A stretch of 32,154 bases of DNA from Eubacteriales bacterium. GTDB lineage: Bacteria; Bacillota; Clostridia; Oscillospirales; Oscillospiraceae. The stretch covers positions 1-32,154 of the forward strand of contig JAUNSH010000033.1 in the NCBI GenBank assembly GCA_030539285.1, given 5' to 3'. Below are positions 23,241 through 29,564 of this stretch, one piece after another. How positions within the stretch are numbered: the stretch's first letter is position 1; every line of letters begins with the position of its first letter. The notes below the pieces were generated by a model that saw only the letters and a list, made by a program, of their open reading frames with translations, did no database searches and had not been told where the DNA came from. The translations under genes and the position numbers were made by a program.

Positions 23241-24146
23241 TTACTTGTAGTTTGAAGCATTAATATCAATTCTGCAAGAGGTCTTTCCGTACGAAAGTTC
23301 TTTAATGGGAACAAATGTGATAGTAATGCAATCGCTCAGCACATAACCTTCGATAAGAACATCCTTGTTATTAAACTCGGAAATTGCAGCATCAATCATG
23401 TCATCGGTGATGGAGGAGTCTAACACTTTAACTGCTTCCCTGAACACCTCGTACATGGATTGTTTTTCTGAATCCTCTTGACCGCCATTGATTGTCAGGC
23501 AAAACGCTTCTGCTCCTGCATCGTTGGCGTTTATCATTTCGAGATATCTACCATTTGCGGAACCAAAGTATTTGGTTCTAATATTACCTTTAGAAATGTC
23601 TGTGATTTCAAAGGCAGACTGTGCATTGAACTCTGAGATGAACCTATTAACCACTTGGTCTTCTGCATAGGATAATACAACATCTTCTGTGGTGGTGTCA
23701 TTCGTAAATGTACTATCAGTCGGCTGCTCGGTAATGGTATTGTCTGTGGGCAGAGCGTCCGTGGTTTCTGTGATTCCTACGCTCTCGGTTTGGGATGGAA
23801 CATCAGTTTTGCTATTGCCAGACATACCAATGACAAAGAACAACAACCACGCTGCGGCAATGATGCCATATTTAACTGCGGGCTTCATGTTCTTCTTTCT
23901 TAACATCAGGATGGTAAGGGGAACAGGGAAAATGCAAATCCAACCGAGCACCCACAACCAAGTGTGCTTTTTGGAACCCTTGACTTGGCTGTTGGCTGTA
24001 CTCTGTGATTTGCCATTTTGCGGTTTCTCGGTTCCAACATAGTAGTTATTGGTAATATTGATTGTGGTCTTTTCCTTCGGCATTTCACTACCACAGTATT
24101 CGCAAAATTTTCCTTTTGCTTCTGCTCCGCAATTCGGACACTTCAT
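23241..24146 (-). CDS. Zinc-ribbon membrane protein with extracytoplasmic domain
   Basis: The 301-residue product starts with a zinc ribbon (CPNCG at residues 3-7, CEYCG at about 16-20), then an NITNNYYVG linker. Two hydrophobic segments follow (WLWVLGWICIFPVPLTILML and a second around residue 90, GIIAAAWLLFFVIGMSG). Next is a Thr/Ser/Asp-rich stalk and a globular domain of about 150 residues that would face outside. I do not recognise the outer domain. ATG 24146 is eight bases after GAGGTG, which I prefer over the upstream in-frame codon. It lies between the WYL regulator and the serine recombinase as a single gene. A sensory or surface-exclusion type role is conceivable but unproved. Confidence 0.75.
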   Translation of the reverse strand: MKCPNCGAEAKGKFCEYCGSEMPKEKTTINITNNYYVGTEKPQNGKSQSTANSQVKGSKKHTWLWVLGWICIFPVPLTILMLRKKNMKPAVKYGIIAAAWLLFFVIGMSGNSKTDVPSQTESVGITETTDALPTDNTITEQPTDSTFTNDTTTEDVVLSYAEDQVVNRFISEFNAQSAFEITDISKGNIRTKYFGSANGRYLEMINANDAGAEAFCLTINGGQEDSEKQSMYEVFREAVKVLDSSITDDMIDAAISEFNNKDVLIEGYVLSDCITITFVPIKELSYGKTSCRIDINASNYK

Positions 24147-24362
24147 TCTGGGACACCTCTGCTCTCTTTTTCTGTCAAATTGCAAGTCGAGTGCTTGCGT
24201 TTATAGTATAACAGATTCCTGTGTAAAAGGCTATACATTTTGAAAAATTGGATGGAAGTTGCTTGTGCTATATCAACTGTGCATGGTTTTGAATTGCCTG
24301 CTCATTTTTCTGCGGTTCAATGCTGACGTACCGCTGAGCCATCAGGGAAGAAATATGTTTTC
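24147..24362. other. Intergenic region, weak promoter and an open out-of-frame tail
   Basis: On the minus strand TATACT/TATAAA around 24200-24212 may be the -10 region for the zinc-ribbon gene; no convincing -35 is seen. From the recombinase end to TAG at 24270-24268 the next frame stays open for about 32 codons, containing MAQRYVSIEPQKNEQAIQ. It has no ribosome-binding site and may be a remnant. Confidence 0.4.
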
Positions 24363-24950
24363 CTATTTTTCCAAAAGCGAAAGGTATTTGTAGACCGTTG
24401 TCCTGCTCAAATCACAAACTCTTGCCAATTCTGAAACATTCAACTGTCCCTTTTTGTAAGCGGGGTAATGCCGAAGGAAGATTGCGGGAATATCGTCTGC
24501 GGTTATTTGCGGTCTGCCGATCTGCTTGCCCTTGGCCTTGGCGTTCGCTATACCAGACCGCACACGGGTTCGTATCATAGCAAGTTCCAACTGGCTGAAT
24601 ACGCCCGCCATCTGCAAGAAAGCCTCACTCATGGGGTCTGCTGTCCCTTGGCGGCAATCCAGCGTGATACTGCCCACAATCACCAGCCGCAAACGCTTTT
24701 CCCGAACGGTGTCAATGATAGCACAAAGTTGCTGGGTGCTTCTGGCAAGGCGTGGGACTTCCAAGGTTATGATGGTATCGCCCGCCTCTGCGGTGGCGAA
24801 CATGGCTTCCTGTTGGCTCTTGACCTTGGCATCCCCATGTTCATACTCCAAGAAAATCTCTCTTGCCCCCGCTGCTTTCAGTTCCCGCACTTGGCGGTCA
24901 ATATCCTGCTTCGTTTCGTTGGTGGAGCATCGTGCATAACCGTATTCCAT
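24363..24950 (-). CDS. Serine recombinase (resolvase/invertase family)
   Basis: This 195-residue protein has the resolvase catalytic domain with the nucleophile Ser9 in YGYARCSTNE, the conserved LEVPRLARS and the DCRQGTADPMSEAF segment, then the long E-helix QLELAMIRTRVRSGIANAKAKG. The C-terminus is a helix-turn-helix of Hin type (LNVSELARVCDLSRTTVYKYL). ATG 24950 follows GGAG by eight bases; an in-frame GTG at 24959 lies on the ribosome-binding site. It is the third gene of a unit driven from the operator region near 25700. It could resolve multimers or invert a segment; no crossover site is recognised. Confidence 0.92.
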   Translation of the reverse strand: MEYGYARCSTNETKQDIDRQVRELKAAGAREIFLEYEHGDAKVKSQQEAMFATAEAGDTIITLEVPRLARSTQQLCAIIDTVREKRLRLVIVGSITLDCRQGTADPMSEAFLQMAGVFSQLELAMIRTRVRSGIANAKAKGKQIGRPQITADDIPAIFLRHYPAYKKGQLNVSELARVCDLSRTTVYKYLSLLEK

Positions 24951-24978
24951 AATCTTCACTCCTTTTGGTGGCGGGGAG

Positions 24979-25278
24979 TTATCCCGCCTCGCCTGGGGAA
25001 TAGAACTGTCCTTTGTAGTCCCCTACTACATCCAATATCAGTCTGGCACCCAGCCGAAAGCCATAGATGAAATAGTCCTCATTTGCCAGCACGGTCATGT
25101 CCGCCCGCAGATTATCGATTGCCTCAACCTGCTTTCTGACTTCTGGTGAAATCGCCTCCATGAGCCTGTCCACTTCATCAGACAGTTTCTTGGCGGTTTC
25201 CTTGTATTCGCTTCCAGACCTGACAAAGCGTTCTGCGGGGGTGATGTTCCCCCGCCATAGTTCCTGCAATGCGTACAT
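24979..25278 (-). CDS. DUF6809-like small accessory protein
   Basis: A 99-residue soluble protein: MYALQELWRGNITPAERFVR, a central helical segment with heptad character (KKLSDEVDRLMEAISPEVRKQVEAIDNL), and a C-terminal DYFIYGFRLGARLILDVV. The pattern YGNI-P-ER followed by FIYGFRLG fits DUF6809 as I remember it, a small family common on clostridial mobile elements and without known function. AGGAGGG precedes ATG 25278. The gene starts 12 bases after the upstream gene's stop, so both should be one transcript with the serine recombinase. Confidence 0.65.
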   Translation of the reverse strand: MYALQELWRGNITPAERFVRSGSEYKETAKKLSDEVDRLMEAISPEVRKQVEAIDNLRADMTVLANEDYFIYGFRLGARLILDVVGDYKGQFYSPGEAG

Positions 25279-25290
25279 CCTTATCCCTCC

Positions 25291-25569
25291 TTACACGCTG
25301 ATGGTGAAGCGGCGGCTGGAAACCTGCTTGGTATAAGCCTTGTAGATTTCCGGCATAACCTTCTTGAAAGCGGTGCTGTCGAACCGCTGGGAGAGAACAG
25401 AAGTGTAGCGGACGATGTACTGTCCCGCAATCAGTTCTTCCACCTCTCTGGCTTCCATTTCCGCCTTGATGGAGTTGCGGATGGTGTCGGCTTCGGCTTT
25501 GATTTCCTCCATCATCGCCTCGTATTTGTTGAGAAGTTCAATCTTGGCAAGCAGTTCGATTTTAGACAT
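25291..25569 (-). CDS. Small accessory protein with N-terminal coiled coil
   Basis: A 92-residue protein of unknown function. The first 50 residues are charged and heptad-like (IELLNKYEAMMEEIKAEADT). The second half is a compact motif, QRFDSTAFKKVMPEIYKAYT followed by RRFTIS, which I associate with small proteins on phages and mobile elements without being able to name the family. ATG 25569 is preceded by AAAGGAGAT. It is first in the minus-strand operon with the DUF6809-like and serine recombinase genes, downstream of a promoter overlapped by a repressor operator. Confidence 0.6.
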   Translation of the reverse strand: MSKIELLAKIELLNKYEAMMEEIKAEADTIRNSIKAEMEAREVEELIAGQYIVRYTSVLSQRFDSTAFKKVMPEIYKAYTKQVSSRRFTISV

Positions 25570-25686
25570 TGTGGTTATCTCCTTTATTTTTGTTGTTGCC
25601 GTCTCTCCGTGCTGTCGAGGCTCCTTTGTGTTTGAAAGGACTTACAACAGGCCTTGTTGAAATTGGCTGTCCTTGATTACGAGAAT

Positions 25687-25715
25687 ATTGTACCATAAAA
25701 GGTACGAAATGTCTA
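25687..25715 (-). promoter_or_regulatory. Minus-strand promoter of the accessory-recombinase operon
   Basis: Minus-strand TAGACA (25715-25710), 17-base spacer, TACAAT (25692-25687). The GTACC-N6-GGTAC operator at 25690-25705 covers the spacer and part of the -10 box, so a bound repressor would silence it. The leader to ATG 25569 is about 110 bases. Confidence 0.75.
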
Positions 25716-25812
25716 TTGACGATTGTACCAAATTTGGTACATACTATTTGTATACTTTTTGGTACAATTCCTGTTGACAAACCACTTGAAATACTGTATA
25801 CTTTATGGTACA
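25690..25812. promoter_or_regulatory. Array of GTACC/GGTAC operators for the XRE repressor
   Basis: Two full sites and two half-sites lie in 123 bases: GTACCATAAAAGGTAC (25690-25705), the perfect 18-bp palindrome TGTACCAAATTTGGTACA (25724-25741), and GGTACA at 25761-25766 and 25807-25812. They overlap both divergent promoters. The arrangement is that of a Cro/CI-type control region with an autoregulated repressor. Confidence 0.8.
25774..25802 (+). promoter_or_regulatory. Promoter of the XRE repressor gene
   Basis: TTGACA (25774-25779), 17-base spacer, TATACT (25797-25802). A GGTACA half-site overlaps the presumed start of transcription. Confidence 0.85.
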
Positions 25813-25826
25813 AAGGAGGAGATACT

Positions 25827-26048
25827 ATGCCTGTATCCTACGCCAAACTCTTTGAGCGAATGGCCCAAAAGGGTATCAAAAAAATTGACCTTCGCAATAC
25901 CTACAAAATTAACCCCAAAACTGTTGACAGTCTGGTGAATAACCGTAGCGTGACCGTTGATACCATTATCCAACTGTGTGAAATTCTTGACTGCCAGCCG
26001 GGGGATATTATGGAGTATGTCAAGGAGCCTGTGGCGGGCGTTCAGTAA
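25827..26048 (+). CDS. XRE/Cro-type repressor
   Basis: A 73-residue helix-turn-helix protein: MPVSYAKLFERMAQKGIKKIDL, recognition region INPKTVDSLVNNRSVTVDTI, then LCEILDCQPGDIMEYV, the classic Cro/C1 (HTH_26-like) pattern. It consists of little more than the DNA-binding domain, so it should bind as a dimer and respond to no large ligand domain. ATG 25827 follows AAAGGAGG by seven bases. It is divergent from the accessory-recombinase operon; the palindromes between them are its likely targets. Confidence 0.92.
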   Translation: MPVSYAKLFERMAQKGIKKIDLRNTYKINPKTVDSLVNNRSVTVDTIIQLCEILDCQPGDIMEYVKEPVAGVQ

Positions 26049-26287
26049 AACAGTTGGTTTCGTGAACGCTTTTTCCGCAGTTCCAAAAGGCAGAAAAGCG
26101 GGGGAAAATGCCCCGATTCTGTTCACGGTATGGCAAGCCCCTTTTCGTGGACGCTACCCCCCCGCACCCATTTCGGGAAAATCCTCGGCGTTTTGCTTTT
26201 TTCCCTTTTGGCGTGGGCAACCGCCCTACCAAGAGTGGATTTGATTTCCAAAGACGGTCTTCATGGCTGTGTGCGGGACGGCAAAAA
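26049..26287. other. Non-coding stretch after the XRE gene
   Basis: About 240 bases with no credible gene. It contains alternating short G-runs and C-runs (GCGGGGG, TACCCCCCCG) and A/T-tracts, and shares no motif I can name. It could hold an origin, a transfer site or a small RNA, but nothing in it proves any of these. Confidence 0.3.
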
Positions 26288-26311
26288 ATACCGTCACACG
26301 GGAGTGACGGC
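26284..26311 (-). terminator. Minus-strand terminator
   Basis: CCGTCAC (26291-26297) pairs with GTGACGG (26304-26310); on the minus strand TATTTTTTG follows the stem. It would end read-through from the small-protein operon at 26383-26729. Confidence 0.75.
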
Positions 26312-26319
26312 AGAAAACG

Positions 26320-26380
26320 AAAAAAACGGCAAGCCGCCCAAAGCCCCGTCTGTGGGTTCTCTGAAACGGCTTGCCGCTTT
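26320..26380. terminator. Bidirectional hairpin terminator
   Basis: CGGCAAGCCG (26327-26336) pairs with CGGCTTGCCG (26367-26376). On the minus strand seven T residues follow, on the plus strand CTTTTCTT. It lies directly after the stop codon of the 52-residue protein gene, with a 30-base loop containing a CCCA/TGGG inner stem. Confidence 0.75.
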
Positions 26381-26382
26381 TC

Positions 26383-26541
26383 TTATAACTTGATTTTGAT
26401 TTCTTTGTCCCAGTCCTTCATAAGGTCATCCACCGCCGCATCCAAAGCGGTTTTCATAGACTTTTCCATAATTCCGAAAATCTCCTTTTCCAAAATGGAC
26501 TGCTTCTTTTTCTTCTTCTTTTCTTCTTCCTTCTGGCTCAT
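26383..26541 (-). CDS. 52-residue lysine-rich small protein
   Basis: The frame starts at ATG 26541, overlapping the stop of the upstream gene as ATGA, so it should be translated by coupling. The protein has a highly charged start (MSQKEEEK and a run of lysines), a helical centre (EKEIFGIMEKSMKTALDAAV) and the tail DWDKEIKIKL. No family is recognised. Coding is supported by the overlap, by the terminator immediately after its stop and by the neighbouring gene's similar size. Confidence 0.6.
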   Translation of the reverse strand: MSQKEEEKKKKKKQSILEKEIFGIMEKSMKTALDAAVDDLMKDWDKEIKIKL

Positions 26542-26729
26542 TTTTTGAGTTTCACCTCACTTTTTACCTTGATAGAATCGAACCCCTCGTTCAGGGCTTC
26601 TCTTTCTTCCTGCTCCCTATCCATCTTTCTGTGAAAAGCATACAGGATTTCCTCTGGGGTGTAGCCATCTAAGTACATCCAGTCGTAGTAGTCAGGCACA
26701 TTTTTGAAATGGTTCTCAATTGGGCTCAT
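26538..26729 (-). CDS. 63-residue conserved mobile-element small protein
   Basis: Starting at ATG 26729, eight bases after GGAG, the protein reads MSPIENHFKNVPDYYDWMYL, then DGYTPEEILYAFHRKMDREQ and a charged tail. The DGYTPEEILYA-type helix is familiar to me from small hypothetical proteins of clostridial elements. Function unknown. It is first of a two-gene unit with the 52-residue protein. Upstream lies an AT-rich inverted repeat CTTTTAAT/ATTAAAAG (26770-26791). Confidence 0.65.
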   Translation of the reverse strand: MSPIENHFKNVPDYYDWMYLDGYTPEEILYAFHRKMDREQEEREALNEGFDSIKVKSEVKLKK

Positions 26730-26800
26730 TGCAATGTCTCCTTTGTTTTTCTTTCTGCTATCTATGAAACTTTTAATAGTTAAATTAAAAGGAAAAGGCC

Positions 26801-26861
26801 AATTAAGTCGGGCACTTAACACTAATAATATACAAGTTAATGTTAAATGCCTGACTTAATT
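26801..26861. repeat. 25-bp inverted repeat pair downstream of the putative DNA-binding gene
   Basis: Arms 26801-26825 and 26837-26861 are complementary with three mismatches; their shared motif is TTAAGTC-GGCA-TTAACA-TAA. The right arm overlaps the stop codon of the 215-residue protein gene. A related pair lies upstream of that gene (27529-27584), giving four copies of the motif. Confidence 0.75.
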
Positions 26862-27507
26862 AGCCCTCAAATTCACTCTCAATGGAGTGCTGGATGAGTG
26901 AAAGCATATATTCAATTTTTTCGTTGTATATGCCGTTGATTTCAGGTATGGGCTGTTTCCGTGCAACCCCGCCGTGTTCTGCCAGCATATTGAAAATCGC
27001 CTCGTAGCAGTTCAGACCGCTTTCAATGTCGCTCCAATAGTTGTGCCAAGCCTCCACATACTCTGAGTGGTCGCATAATCGCTGTTCATCCTTATGGGCA
27101 AAGTAGTAGATGAAGATGCTTGTATTGCGGCAAATCAGATTATTGGCTTTCAATCTTTCGGTATAGGTGGCAATGGTTTGTCGGGAAATATCCTGTCCCA
27201 TCTTCCTCATACGATTTTCCTTTATCTCGTCAGGCATTGCCATAAAGACTTCATCCTCGAAGAAGTGATAGTAGAAGTTCCGCAGTTTGATGAAGTCTGT
27301 ACCGCCGTCAAACCCCAATTCTGTGATTGCGAACACCTTGAAAGGGTCTGCCATTGCCTTGATGGTATAGACCGCCCTTTCACCACGCCCGTGGACTTCA
27401 AAGGTAATCCCATAACGTTGCAATTTGCGGTCAATGCCCTGTTTACTTCTGGTTCCCAACATCTGGGTCAGTTCAGGCTTAGAATACACACGGCCAATTT
27501 CTAACAT
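26860..27507 (-). CDS. Putative winged-helix DNA-binding protein, possible replication or control protein
   Basis: This 215-residue protein has no family I can name. The N-terminus (MLEIGRVYSKPELTQMLGTR, then SKQGIDRKLQRYGI) looks like a helix-turn-helix. A second one is suggested by ISRQTIATYTERLKANNLIC, as in winged-helix initiator proteins. The rest is helical, with aromatic-rich FYYHFFEDEVFMAMP. ATG 27507 follows AAAGGA by eight bases. Inverted repeats with a common motif flank the gene on both sides, which suggests that its product binds them, as an autoregulator or as an origin-binding protein. Both alternatives are inference. Confidence 0.6.
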   Translation of the reverse strand: MLEIGRVYSKPELTQMLGTRSKQGIDRKLQRYGITFEVHGRGERAVYTIKAMADPFKVFAITELGFDGGTDFIKLRNFYYHFFEDEVFMAMPDEIKENRMRKMGQDISRQTIATYTERLKANNLICRNTSIFIYYFAHKDEQRLCDHSEYVEAWHNYWSDIESGLNCYEAIFNMLAEHGGVARKQPIPEINGIYNEKIEYMLSLIQHSIESEFEG

Positions 27508-27528
27508 TTTCGTAGTCCTTTCTTCACA

Positions 27529-27584
27529 TTAAGTCATCAATTTAACACTAATATAAATATTATTACTGTTAAGTGAATGACTAA
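27529..27584. repeat. Inverted repeat pair upstream of the putative DNA-binding gene
   Basis: TTAAGTCATCAATTTAACAC (27529-27548) continues into CTAATA, and the complementary arm lies at 27560-27584 with several mismatches. The motif TTAAGTC-CA-TTAACA matches the pair at 26801-26861. It lies immediately upstream of the gene's ribosome-binding site, where a promoter is expected. Confidence 0.65.
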
Positions 27585-27587
27585 AAT

Positions 27588-28034
27588 TTAGCCTGCTTCT
27601 GCCAGTTCTTCGTTTTCCTCTGCGTTGGGAACCTCAACAGGCTCCACAGTCCGCAGTTTGCCGTTGACGAAATTGGGAATGTCGTTGTAGTTAGGGAACT
27701 GCTTGACAAACCACGCCTTGACATAGGGGTAGCCTCTGCCCGCACTCTGTACCTTTTGGAACAGGTCAAGCAGTTTGTCGGCGTTCTCGTGGAGGCGGAT
27801 GTACTTCTCCATCCGCTCATAGGTCAGTCCCTTGGCGGGGTTGGCAGTCTTGGGGGAGCGGTGGGTTTTGCGAACAATCCGCAGATTGGGGAAATCCTTC
27901 TTCAGGCGGGTCAGGATTTTGTATTCCTCGGTAGTGGGGTCGTATGCATTGTCTGCGAAGTCCGCAGTCATCGTCAGGGTCATCTTGGTGAAATCCACAC
28001 GGTAGTTCAGTTCTCTTTTACTAATCTTTGCCAT
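27588..28034 (-). CDS. Accessory protein, paralog 2 of a tandem pair
   Basis: A 148-residue soluble protein of unknown function. It starts MAKISKRELNYRVDFTKMTL, continues through GLTYERMEKYIRLHENADKL and the strongly conserved VKAWFVKQFPNYNDIPNF near residue 110, and ends in an acidic tail. It aligns over most of its length with the next gene upstream. I prefer ATG 28034 (AAAGGA ten bases upstream) over the TTG at 28043. Two divergent copies kept side by side suggest partner subunits or different targets. Confidence 0.65.
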   Translation of the reverse strand: MAKISKRELNYRVDFTKMTLTMTADFADNAYDPTTEEYKILTRLKKDFPNLRIVRKTHRSPKTANPAKGLTYERMEKYIRLHENADKLLDLFQKVQSAGRGYPYVKAWFVKQFPNYNDIPNFVNGKLRTVEPVEVPNAEENEELAEAG

Positions 28035-28068
28035 TTCAATCAATTCCTTTCTTGTACTCTTGGTTGGA

Positions 28069-28485
28069 TTAGCCTGCGATCCGCAGATCGTCGGTTTCGG
28101 GCTTCTGAGAGGTTGCTACATCAGCAAAATCAACATCCTGATAGTTGGGGTAGTTCTTCAGGAACCAAGCCTTGACCTTGCCGTAGTAGCCAGGCATCTT
28201 CTTGTAGAACTTCTTGGCTTCCTCGAACTCTGCGACAGCGACTTCATCCTTGTAATTCTTGATGTAGTCAGTCATCCACTCAATAGTCAGGCCGCCGTGG
28301 GTCTCCTTGTCGGCGGTGATGACTGCGGTACGCATCGTGATGGTGAGTTCAGGGAAATTCTTGTGGAGTTTTGCCAGTTCACGGAACTCGGAGGTGGCGG
28401 GGTTCTTTGCTCTCTGGGCGAAAGCCTTGGTCAGGGTGATGGTGTTCTCAGCGAAGTTGATGGAATAGCCAGTAGTCTTTTTCAT
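28069..28485 (-). CDS. Accessory protein, paralog 1 of a tandem pair
   Basis: A 138-residue relative of the protein at 27588-28034. Shared blocks are the start (YSINFAENTITLTKAFA against YRVDFTKMTLTMTADFA), the middle (GLTIEWMTDYIKNY) and VKAWFLKNYPNYQDVDF near residue 105. Secondary structure appears mixed: an N-terminal beta-hairpin region, then helices. No membrane segment, no cysteine motif and no named family. ATG 28485 follows AAAGGA by six bases. It is first in a minus-strand unit that may include the paralog and the 215-residue protein gene. Confidence 0.65.
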   Translation of the reverse strand: MKKTTGYSINFAENTITLTKAFAQRAKNPATSEFRELAKLHKNFPELTITMRTAVITADKETHGGLTIEWMTDYIKNYKDEVAVAEFEEAKKFYKKMPGYYGKVKAWFLKNYPNYQDVDFADVATSQKPETDDLRIAG

Positions 28486-28590
28486 GGTAAATCCTTTCTT
28501 TGTTGCCTCTTGGCAACTGCGTTTTGTCTTGGGATCGCTACCCTTTAATTTAGTTTTGAGAGGTTTTTGTTTCTTATCTCTCTCAATCTT

Positions 28591-28638
28591 TGTACCCTAA
28601 TTATACAGAAAGTGGTATCCAATTCTTTGGATACCACT
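28591..28638 (-). promoter_or_regulatory. Promoter and palindrome upstream of the paralog pair
   Basis: Minus-strand TATAAT (28605-28600) is a perfect -10 box without a good -35. A 12-bp perfect inverted repeat, AGTGGTATCCAA (28611-28622) with TTGGATACCACT (28627-28638), occupies the -35 position, and GGTACA (minus, 28596-28591) lies at the start point. This looks like a promoter under protein control. Confidence 0.6.
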
Positions 28639-29105
28639 CTTTTGGAAAGGAAATTTTTGAAAAGATTTTGGGGGCTTTTCTCACGCTGACTTGTAGCCTC
28701 TTGTACCTATCACTTAACAGGTCGTAGGAACACGAAGGAACTTGTATGATCTTGTGCTTTTGGCTTACAGAACCACGAACCGCACCTTTGGGAAAAAAAC
28801 TGTGGCGGATGCCCGATCCTTTAGCGAACTCTTAAACCGAAAAAACACAGAAAAGTATGTAAAACTGCAAAAGGCAAAGTGAAGTCATCCTTTTTGCAGT
28901 CCAAAAGCACAAAAAACAGAGCAAAAAATTTTCTAAAATGTTCATTGGGTTCACGCTTGACTACGCTCTTGGATTTCGCTATTATATTGTCAAACCCTGT
29001 GAAGCAGTAGCAAACAGGGCGATAAAGAAAGCAATCAATCGTTGGCGATCACGCTCTCTTTTTGATGGCTCTTGGTAGCCCCTCCGTGGCCCGTCAGGGA
29101 CACGA
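28639..29105. other. Gene-poor right end of the element
   Basis: No convincing gene. Visible signals: CTTGTA copies at 28690, 28700 and 28741 with CTTGTG at 28751; a hairpin ACTGCAAAAGG / CCTTTTTGCAGT (28865-28902) followed on the minus strand by TTTTAC; and a plus-strand promoter-like TTGACT-17-TATTAT (28957-28985) running toward the right repeat. A 46-codon frame at 28938-29078 is too weak to call. Confidence 0.45.
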
Positions 29106-29353
29106 ACGCCATCACCAAGGTGCTCTACCCGGAGGTGGCCAAGAACTTCGGCACCACGCCCAGCAGAGTAGAGCGGGCCATCCGCCATGCCATTGAAGTC
29201 GCCTGGGACCGGGGCGACCTGGATACCCTGCAAAGGTTCTTTGGCTACACCGTTTCCAACACCAAGGGCAAGCCCACCAATTCGGAGTTCATCGCCCTGA
29301 TTGCGGACAAGTTGCAACTCCAACTCAAGAGCGCCGAGGCGGCCCAGTTCTGA
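29106..29353 (+). pseudogene. Truncated spo0A 3' fragment at the right end
   Basis: It encodes the last ~82 residues of Spo0A, from [15 protein letters not shown] to the stop, with no receiver domain. The first 176 bases (29109-29284) differ from spo0A at about 20 positions, nearly all synonymous; only Gln to Glu and Lys to Arg change the protein. From 29285 on it is identical to the intact gene. The frame has stayed open, which suggests recent arrival from a related host, carried in the element's attachment region. Confidence 0.9.
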
Positions 29354-29564
29354 TTGTGGCGCAACGGGTTTCCGGCTTTTTCTTTTGGCGGGTCAAGCCT
29401 ATGAAGGTTGGGAAAGCCCCAATAGAGGACAGCCGTTAAGCCTATCAACATTCTTTATCGCACCTATAAATACTCCTGCTTTATTGGGTGAAATATACCC
29501 CAATGAACAGGAGTATTTTTATGGCGATTTGTTTGGATTTTGACTGGCAAACCAATGAATTTAT
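29285..29564. repeat. Right end direct repeat (attR-type)
   Basis: Perfect copy of 20848-21127. It ends inside the integrase reading frame, after which the sequence becomes unrelated (…AATTTAT then ATGTAATAC). No further spo0A-like sequence follows, so the original right junction with the host may have been lost. Confidence 0.9.
29521..29564 (+). pseudogene. Integrase gene 5' remnant
   Basis: The first 44 bases of an integrase gene identical to 21084-21127 (MAICLDFDWQTNEF), then cut off by foreign sequence. It shows that a second left end of the same or a sister element once stood here. Confidence 0.85.

Larger units (their letters stand above)
20848..29564. mobile_element. Integrative element inserted at the 3' end of spo0A
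   Basis: The unit between the starts of the two direct repeats is 8437 bp. Integration at spo0A is shown by a 280-bp perfect direct repeat (20848-21127 and 29285-29564), by a truncated and diverged second spo0A 3' end before the right copy, and by a tyrosine integrase gene next to the left copy. Cargo: WYL regulator, zinc-ribbon membrane protein, serine recombinase, XRE repressor with operators, DNA-binding protein with flanking inverted repeats, and several small accessory genes. Base composition looks more AT-rich than the flanks. No relaxase, type IV secretion or virion gene is visible, so it is either a small integrative/mobilisable element or a reduced one. Confidence 0.85.

Noticed and set aside
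25562-25813. 83-codon minus-strand frame in the operator region
   Set aside because: It consists of the palindromic operators and promoters and has no ribosome-binding site.
28938-29078. 46-codon frame (MFIGFTLDYALGFRYYIVKP…) at the right end of the element
   Set aside because: There is a faint resemblance to reverse transcriptase or maturase C-termini, but it is too short, has no ribosome-binding site, and its promoter-like sequence lies inside the frame.
20848-29564. Prophage or complete conjugative element
   Set aside because: No capsid, terminase, lysis, relaxase or type IV secretion gene is visible in the unit.
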